Notes under the pieces: generated by a model
The model's database searches: none
What the model was told of the DNA's origin: nothing
What the model saw: only the letters and a program-made list of their open reading frames with translations
Translations under genes and position numbers: made by a program
Origin: an uncultured Leifsonia sp.
GTDB lineage: Bacteria; Actinomycetota; Actinomycetes; Actinomycetales; Microbacteriaceae
DNA: 64,000 nucleotides
Reading direction: 5' to 3'
NCBI RefSeq assembly: GCF_945957465.1
Contig: NZ_CAMFLC010000001.1
Span: 210,427-274,426, forward strand
Shown: in pieces, positions 58,792 to 64,000 of the stretch
Layout: each line of letters opens with the position of its first letter
How positions within the stretch are numbered: the first letter of the stretch is position 1

Positions 58792-59849
58792 GCCCTGCTG
58801 TAGTCGGCGAACACCCGTCTGCGCACGCCGTCGAGGGTGACGCTGCCGCCGTAGGGCACGATCCACTGCGGCGAGGTGTGACCGAACGGCACGCCGACGC
58901 ACACGACCGCGTCGGGGTTGTACTCGGCGACCGTGTCGATCACGGCGTCGCGTTGGGCTGTGCGGAACGCCTCCCGCTCGCGTGCGCCCGGCGTGTGCTC
59001 GAGAGTGCTCGCCGGCGGGCGCGCGGCCAGCACGCCGGCGAGCGGCGCGAGGAGGCCGCGCTCCCCCAGCGCCCGGAGGGTGTAGCGCACCCAGTGGGCG
59101 GGCGGCGTGAGTTCGCTGGTCTCGAGCAGGAGCACGGCGCCCTCGAGGGCGGCCGGGGCGAACGGGAAGCGGTCTGCGAGCAGGATCCAGTCGACGACCT
59201 CCAGACAACCGCCCCAGGTCGGGCCGCTGACCGTGCGCTCGGGACCGGCCCAGCCGAAGCCGTCCGTGGGCTCGCGCTCTCCCGTCTCCGTGAGCGCACG
59301 CGGGTCGCCCCAGTCGACGCCGACGTCCTCGGACTCCCCCGGGTCGGTCAGTTCGATCCTCCCGCCACCCAGCAGGGCGGCACGCAACGATCGCGCATGG
59401 ATGTCGTGCACCTGCGGCCCGGGCCCCAGCTGCACCTGAGTGCTGCCGCCGTAGAACCCGCCGACGCCCGTGCTCCACAACCAGTTGAGGAGGTTGGTGT
59501 TGTCGCTGTAGCCGAGGAACGGTTTCGGATCCGCCAGCACGGCACCGCGGTCGAGATGCGGGATCACCCGGAGCTGGTCATCGCCTCCGATCGTCGCGAC
59601 GACCGCGCGGATGTCCGGATCGGCGAAGGCGGCGTTCAGGTCTCGTGCGCGCTCCTGGGGCGAAGCCCCCAGCTGACGCGTGGTCGGATACTCCACGGGG
59701 ATCAGCCCGGTGAGTTCGTGGATCCTGCGCAGCGCCTGCTCGTGCACCGTCGGCCAGCGCCCCGGTGCGGCGAACGAGGGCGACACCACGGCGACTCGAT
59801 CGCCGGCGTGCGCCACGGGAGGGAGGACGGGCCGGTGCGGGCAGCTCAC
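58788..59849 (-). CDS. S66-family peptidase (LD-carboxypeptidase / MccF-like)
   Basis: 353 aa. Nucleophile Ser115 in FLGYSDNTNL, Glu/His region with VGVPFGHTSPQWIVPYG, and VATIGGDDQL are the S66 signature. This family includes murein LD-carboxypeptidases and MccF, which hydrolyses microcin C7-type compounds; length and the GYSDNT motif suit the MccF side. GTG at 59849 overlaps the upstream hydrolase stop as GTGA. Confidence 0.85.
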   Translation of the reverse strand: MSCPHRPVLPPVAHAGDRVAVVSPSFAAPGRWPTVHEQALRRIHELTGLIPVEYPTTRQLGASPQERARDLNAAFADPDIRAVVATIGGDDQLRVIPHLDRGAVLADPKPFLGYSDNTNLLNWLWSTGVGGFYGGSTQVQLGPGPQVHDIHARSLRAALLGGGRIELTDPGESEDVGVDWGDPRALTETGEREPTDGFGWAGPERTVSGPTWGGCLEVVDWILLADRFPFAPAALEGAVLLLETSELTPPAHWVRYTLRALGERGLLAPLAGVLAARPPASTLEHTPGAREREAFRTAQRDAVIDTVAEYNPDAVVCVGVPFGHTSPQWIVPYGGSVTLDGVRRRVFADYSRA

Positions 59850-61063
59850 GCGCGCGGGCCTTCAGCCTCCAGGCCCTGCGCCGCCAACCACTCCCGGATC
59901 GCCCCCGTCCACTTCGCCTCGTCGAAGTTCCAGAGCTTCGTGTGCAGTGCGACCGTGAACGGCACGAAGGTGACGATGTCGCTGCGCGCGGCGGCGAGCG
60001 CACGCGAACCGGTGTCCGGCACGAACCCGTCGTCTTCGCTGTGGAGGACGAGCATCGGGAGGCTGAGGTCGGCCGCTCGCGCGACGAAGTCCATGCTGCG
60101 CAGGTCGATCGGCGCTCCGAGCCCGGTGATGGGTCCGCTCCAGGTGGCCTCGATCAGCCGGATCGCGCCGCGCGCGATCGGGTCGGGCAGGCGCAGCAGG
60201 TTGGCCTGGTATTCGAGCGTGTCGATCCAATCGATGACGGGCGACTCCAGCACGAGCCCCGTCACGAGCTCGAGGTTCTCCGAACGGGTCACGGTCTGCA
60301 GCACGACGGCCCCGCCCATGGACCAGCCCATCAGCACGATCGACCGGGCGCCCTGCGAGGCGGCATAGCGGATCGCGGCGTCGATGTCCCGCCACTCCGT
60401 GCCGCCCAGCCCGTAGCGCCGGTCCGCGCTCTCCGGCGCGTCGCCGTCGTTGCGGTAGGAGGCGAGCAGGCAGGTGTATCCGGCGTCGTGGAAGGTGCGC
60501 ACCGCACGCAAACCCTCCTGGCGGGTGGCTCCCCAGCCGTGCACCTGGATGACCCAGCGGTCGGAGCCGGCCTCGGCGGCAGCAGGGAACACCCACGCCG
60601 GCGCCGATCCCAGGTCGGTGTCGATCTCGACGCTCGTCACCGGCAGGCCCAGCTCCTCCGGATCCAGGTAGTAGTAGCCGCTGATGCGCGCCCGGCCGGG
60701 ACCCAGGTCGCCGAACTCCACGCGTTCCAGCTCCCGCACGACCTCGCCGTCGCGGCGTTCCAGCAGACCGCCGAGCTTGGCGTGACCCGACTCGGAGCCG
60801 AACCAGAGGCCGAAGCGACCGGGCATCGCGGCGTCGGGCGTGTCCCGCAGGGTGATCGCGCCGCCCGCGCGGTCGACGACGCGCACGAGCTCGCGCTGCG
60901 GCCGCCTGCGGACGGGTGTGATCACCGTGCGCGCCACCCGGGCCATCGCGTACGCGGCACCGGCCGCGGTCACCAGCACGAGCCCTCCCGCGAGCGCGGC
61001 GGTCAGTCCGACCGCCCTCCCGAACGCGCTGTGTCCGCCCGGTCCGTTGCTGGTCGCCGCCAT
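59846..61063 (-). CDS. Alpha/beta hydrolase with N-terminal membrane anchor
   Basis: 405 aa. One membrane helix (about residues 18-42), then a soluble domain with the oxyanion-region HGWGATRQEG, the nucleophile elbow GWSMGG (Ser248), the acid in HSEDDGFVP and His in ALHTKLWNFD. Substrate unknown. ATG at 61063 is 7 nt after TACGCT (61071-61076), suggesting a leaderless mRNA. Coupled to the S66 peptidase gene. Confidence 0.85.
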   Translation of the reverse strand: MAATSNGPGGHSAFGRAVGLTAALAGGLVLVTAAGAAYAMARVARTVITPVRRRPQRELVRVVDRAGGAITLRDTPDAAMPGRFGLWFGSESGHAKLGGLLERRDGEVVRELERVEFGDLGPGRARISGYYYLDPEELGLPVTSVEIDTDLGSAPAWVFPAAAEAGSDRWVIQVHGWGATRQEGLRAVRTFHDAGYTCLLASYRNDGDAPESADRRYGLGGTEWRDIDAAIRYAASQGARSIVLMGWSMGGAVVLQTVTRSENLELVTGLVLESPVIDWIDTLEYQANLLRLPDPIARGAIRLIEATWSGPITGLGAPIDLRSMDFVARAADLSLPMLVLHSEDDGFVPDTGSRALAAARSDIVTFVPFTVALHTKLWNFDEAKWTGAIREWLAAQGLEAEGPRA

Positions 61064-61070
61064 GGGGCAC

Positions 61071-61076
61071 AGCGTA
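61071..61076 (-). promoter_or_regulatory. -10 element for leaderless alpha/beta hydrolase gene
   Basis: TACGCT with 7 nt to ATG at 61063. Confidence 0.45.
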
Positions 61077-61151
61077 GCCGGGGGCGCGCGCCCACGTCTT
61101 CAGGACATCCCCAGGCGGCGTGCCTTACCGATGCGAGCCCGCAAAGGCTTC

Positions 61152-61157
61152 TAGTGT
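61152..61157 (+). promoter_or_regulatory. -10 element for leaderless DUF3000 gene
   Basis: TAGTGT with 7 nt to GTG at 61165; no ribosome site. Confidence 0.5.
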
Positions 61158-61164
61158 TCGTAAG

Positions 61165-61761
61165 GTGTCGACACCAACCTCGACCCCGCACCTCCCAGGA
61201 GAATATGCGGCGGCACTGCAGTCCATCCGCAGCGCTCACGCACGCCCGGAGCTCGTGGTCACGGAGATCCCCGCGCCGGCCCAGCTCGCGCCGTTCTCGG
61301 TCGCGCTGGCCGCCGACGTGCGGCCGGCGCGGCACGGCGACGACTCGGATCTCGGCACCGGCCGCTTCATCCTGCTCTACGACCCCGACGAGCCCGAAGC
61401 GTGGGGCGGACCGTTCCGGGTGGTCTGCTTCGCGCAGGCGCCGCTCGAGACCGACATCGGGCTCGACCCGTTCCTCGCGGACGTCGCATGGTCGTGGCTC
61501 GTCGACGCCCTCGACGCCCGGCACGCCCGCTACACCGCCGCGAGCGGCACAGCGACCAAGATCATCTCCACCGGCTTCGGCGAGCTCGCCAGCCAGGGCG
61601 ACGGCGCCCAGATCGAGCTCAGGGCCTCGTGGAGCCCGCTGGAGACCGACCTGGCCGCGCACGTCGAAGGCTGGGGCGAGCTCCTCTGCATGCTGGCCGG
61701 CCTCCCACCGACCGGGGAGGGCGTGAGCCTGTTGACGACGAGACGGTCACCGCGTGGCTGA
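61165..61761 (+). CDS. DUF3000 family protein
   Basis: 198 aa protein of unknown function typical of actinobacteria. Recognisable are EIPAPAQLAPFSVALAADV, GRFILLYDPDEPEAWGGPFRVVCF, and the terminal WGELLCMLAGLPPTGEGVSLL. GTG at 61165 is set by the -10 element. The next gene, rnd, overlaps its end by 8 nt, a conserved pairing that hints at an RNA-related role but proves nothing. Confidence 0.85.
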   Translation: MSTPTSTPHLPGEYAAALQSIRSAHARPELVVTEIPAPAQLAPFSVALAADVRPARHGDDSDLGTGRFILLYDPDEPEAWGGPFRVVCFAQAPLETDIGLDPFLADVAWSWLVDALDARHARYTAASGTATKIISTGFGELASQGDGAQIELRASWSPLETDLAAHVEGWGELLCMLAGLPPTGEGVSLLTTRRSPRG

Positions 61762-62950
61762 GCACACGGTCATCGACACCCGCGACGGTTACCGCGCAGC
61801 CGTCGATCTGATCGTCGCGGGCGACGGACCGATCGCCGTCGACGCCGAGCGCGCGAGCGGCTTCCGCTACTCGCAGCGCGCCTACCTCATCCAGATGTTC
61901 CGGCGCGGCTCGGGGACGTTCCTGTTCGACCCGCCCGCGATCGGCCGCTTCGACGAGCTGAACGAGGCGATCGCCGGCGACGAGTGGGTGCTGCACGCCG
62001 CCACTCAAGACCTCACCTGCCTGCGTGAGGTCGGCCTGGACCCCGTGAGCATCTTCGACACCGAGCTCGCCGCCCGCCTGCTCGGGATGCCGCGCGTCGG
62101 GCTCGGCACGGTCGTCGAGGAGCTGCTCGGCATCCACCTCGCCAAGGAGCACAGTGCGGCGGACTGGTCGACGCGCCCGCTGCCGGAGCCCTGGCTCGAT
62201 TACGCGGCGCTCGACGTCGAGCTCCTGCCCGACCTGCGCGACGCCATCGCCGCACTCCTGGTCGAGGCCGGCAAGACGGAGATCGCGCGGCAGGAGTTCG
62301 CCGACGAGCTCACCCGCGCGCTGAGCGTGCAGCGCAGCGAGCCGTGGCGCCGGCTGTCCGGAATCCACTCCATCCGCGGCATCCGCAACCTCGCGGTCGC
62401 GCGCGAGCTCTGGACGAGCCGAGACGCGCTGGCCCGCCAGCTCGACGTCGCACCGGGACGACTCGTCCCGGACGCTTCGCTGACCGCCGCCGCCAAGGCG
62501 ATGCCGGACAGCAAGCGCGCGCTGGCCGCGATGCGCGAGTTCACCGGGCGCGCGAGCCGCACGGAACTGGACCGCTGGTGGGCGGCCATCGAGGCCGGGC
62601 GCACCACCGACGACCTCCCGGTGCTGCGCGGCACGGGCGAGAGCCTGCCGCCGCCGCGCGCCTGGGCGGACCGCAACCCGGAGGCCGATGCGCGGCTGAA
62701 GGGTGCCCGTGCGGCGCTGACGACGCTGGCGGAGCAGCTCTCGATACCGCTGGAGAACCTGCTGACCCCCGATACGCTCCGCCGTGTCGCGTGGTCTCCG
62801 CCCGCCGAGGTCACCCCGTCCTCGATCGCCGAGGCACTCGCCGAACACGGCGCACGTCGCTGGCAGATTGAGGCAACCTCACAGTCGATCGCCCAAGCGT
62901 TTGTGGAAAGCCGCCAAACGCCCGACGACTCGTCCGAAGCCGCTTCGTAG
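61754..62950 (+). CDS. rnd: Ribonuclease D (DEDDy exonuclease with HRDC)
   Basis: 398 aa 3'-5' exonuclease for tRNA and structured RNA ends. DEDDy motifs: IAVDAERASGFRYSQRAYLIQM, HAATQDLTCL and YAALDVELL; an HRDC domain follows (WRRLSGIHSIRGIRNLAVARELW). GTG start at 61754 overlaps the DUF3000 stop by 8 nt. Confidence 0.93.
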   Translation: MAEHTVIDTRDGYRAAVDLIVAGDGPIAVDAERASGFRYSQRAYLIQMFRRGSGTFLFDPPAIGRFDELNEAIAGDEWVLHAATQDLTCLREVGLDPVSIFDTELAARLLGMPRVGLGTVVEELLGIHLAKEHSAADWSTRPLPEPWLDYAALDVELLPDLRDAIAALLVEAGKTEIARQEFADELTRALSVQRSEPWRRLSGIHSIRGIRNLAVARELWTSRDALARQLDVAPGRLVPDASLTAAAKAMPDSKRALAAMREFTGRASRTELDRWWAAIEAGRTTDDLPVLRGTGESLPPPRAWADRNPEADARLKGARAALTTLAEQLSIPLENLLTPDTLRRVAWSPPAEVTPSSIAEALAEHGARRWQIEATSQSIAQAFVESRQTPDDSSEAAS

Positions 62951-62989
62951 GAAGAATCAAACGATTCCCGCCCCGGCTGCGGGCCTCCT

Positions 62990-62995
62990 TAGGAT
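62990..62995 (+). promoter_or_regulatory. Candidate -10 for the thiolase gene
   Basis: TAGGAT, 26 bp before the GTG start, with TTCCCG at 18 bp as a poor -35. Confidence 0.35.
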
Positions 62996-63021
62996 CGATG
63001 TCGACCTGATTGGGAGGCACT

Positions 63022-64000
63022 GTGGCCGATAGAACGGAAGTCGTGTTCGTCGACGGAGTCCGTACTCCGTTTGGACGTGCGGGCGAAAAAGGGCAGTACT
63101 GGAACACACGCGCGGACGACCTGGTCGTCAAGGCCATGATCGGCCTGCTCGAGCGCAATCCGAACGTGCCGAAGGAGCGCATCGACGACGTCGCCATCGC
63201 CGCGACGACACAGCAGGGCGACCAGGGACTCACCCTGGGCCGCACCGCGGCGCTGCTCGCCGGGCTGCCGAAGTCGGTGCCCGGTTTCGCGATCGACCGG
63301 ATGTGCGCCGGTGCGATGACCAGCGTCACCACGCTCGGTTCCGGCATCGCGTTCGGCGCCTACGACCTGGTGATCGCCGGCGGCGTCGAGCACATGGGAC
63401 GCCACCCGATGGGATTCGGCGCCGACCCGAACCCGCGCTTCCTGTCGGAGCGCATGGTCGCGGAGGACGCTCTCAATATGGGCATGACCGCCGAGCGCAT
63501 CCACGACCGGTTCCCCGCGCTCACCAAGGAGCGCTCCGACCGCTTCGCGCTGGGCAGCCAGCAGAAGACCGCCGCGGCCTATGCCGCGGGCAAGCTCCAG
63601 CCCGACCTGGTCTCGGTCGCCATCCGCTCCGAGCAGGGCTGGGGCCTCGCGACCGAGGACGAGGGCATGCGGCCGGAGACGACGATGGAGGGCCTCGCCA
63701 CCCTCAGGACGCCGTTCCGCCCGCACGGACGCGTGACGGCGGGCAACTCGTCGCCGCTCACCGACGGTGCCACCGCCAGCCTCCTGGCCTCCGCCGACGC
63801 CGTGAAGGAGTTCGGCCTCACGCCCAAGATGCGGATGGTCAGTTTCGCCTTCGCCGGCGTCGAGCCGGAGATCATGGGCCTCGGCCCGGTGCCCTCCACC
63901 GAGAAGGCGCTGCGCAAGGCCGGGCTCACGATCGACGACATCGGACTGTTCGAGCTGAACGAGGCGTTCGCCATCCAGGTGCTGTCGTTCCTCGACCACT
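63022..64000 (+). CDS. Acetyl-CoA acyltransferase (thiolase), 3' end outside window
   Basis: The first 326 codons are visible. VDGVRTPFGRAG, the nucleophile Cys in AIDRMCAGAMTSV and GGVEHMGRHPMGFGADPN mark a FadA-type thiolase, which splits 3-ketoacyl-CoA in fatty-acid oxidation. The GTG at 63022 has GGGAGG six bases upstream. The second active-site Cys and the end lie beyond the edge. Confidence 0.93.
   Translation, partial: MADRTEVVFVDGVRTPFGRAGEKGQYWNTRADDLVVKAMIGLLERNPNVPKERIDDVAIAATTQQGDQGLTLGRTAALLAGLPKSVPGFAIDRMCAGAMTSVTTLGSGIAFGAYDLVIAGGVEHMGRHPMGFGADPNPRFLSERMVAEDALNMGMTAERIHDRFPALTKERSDRFALGSQQKTAAAYAAGKLQPDLVSVAIRSEQGWGLATEDEGMRPETTMEGLATLRTPFRPHGRVTAGNSSPLTDGATASLLASADAVKEFGLTPKMRMVSFAFAGVEPEIMGLGPVPSTEKALRKAGLTIDDIGLFELNEAFAIQVLSFLDH

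Overview
The window is about 64 kb of high-GC chromosomal DNA from an actinobacterium, most likely family Microbacteriaceae (Leifsonia-like). This rests on strong G/C third-position use, many GTG starts, frequent 4-8 nt stop/start overlaps, several leaderless genes, and conserved actinobacterial gene orders. There is no phage, plasmid, transposon or CRISPR array. Nearly all of it is core housekeeping DNA, mostly on the minus strand.

From left to right: (1) 1-14757 is the pyrimidine operon, read right to left: pyrR-pyrB-pyrC-PH-like membrane gene-carA-carB-pyrF. It runs on into an mIHF::gmk fusion, rpoZ, coaBC, metK and a helicase-dead priA. It is headed by a PyrR-type RNA hairpin next to the pyrR ribosome binding site. 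(2) 14758-25998 holds efp-nusB-DsbA-like lipoprotein, the shikimate genes aroQ, aroB, aroK, aroC and aroE (aroE with an unusual acidic N-terminal extension), then mltG, ruvX and alaS. (3) 26059-31954 holds two small membrane genes, rpsD with a structured leader, rarA, and, on the plus strand, a membrane cyclophilin, a DUF349 protein and an AbiEi-like orphan. (4) 31972-40945 holds relA, a rhodanese, secF, secD, yajC, ruvB, ruvA, ruvC and yebC. (5) 41071-46589 is a vitamin B6 island (pdxST, a divergent MocR-type regulator and pdxY) next to a three-part oxidoreductase that lacks its usual catalytic residues. (6) 46604-50109 holds an Ap4A-type HIT gene, thrS and four tRNA genes. (7) 50165-56006 is a sulfur and nitrogen region: PatB-like lyase, MetY-like sulfhydrylase, PemK-like orphan, and two tandem Amt genes. 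One Amt lacks both pore histidines; the other is preceded by a GlnR-type site. (8) 56212-64000 holds zapE, a sulfurtransferase-sufE pair, an S66 peptidase with an alpha/beta hydrolase, DUF3000-rnd, and the start of a thiolase gene.

The items most worth a second look are the mIHF-guanylate kinase fusion, the His-less Amt paralogue, the cNMP/Grx-like/TrxR-like protein without canonical residues, the PyrR leader hairpin and the GlnR-type site upstream of amtB. All functional statements come from reading motifs and context by eye; no database search was run.
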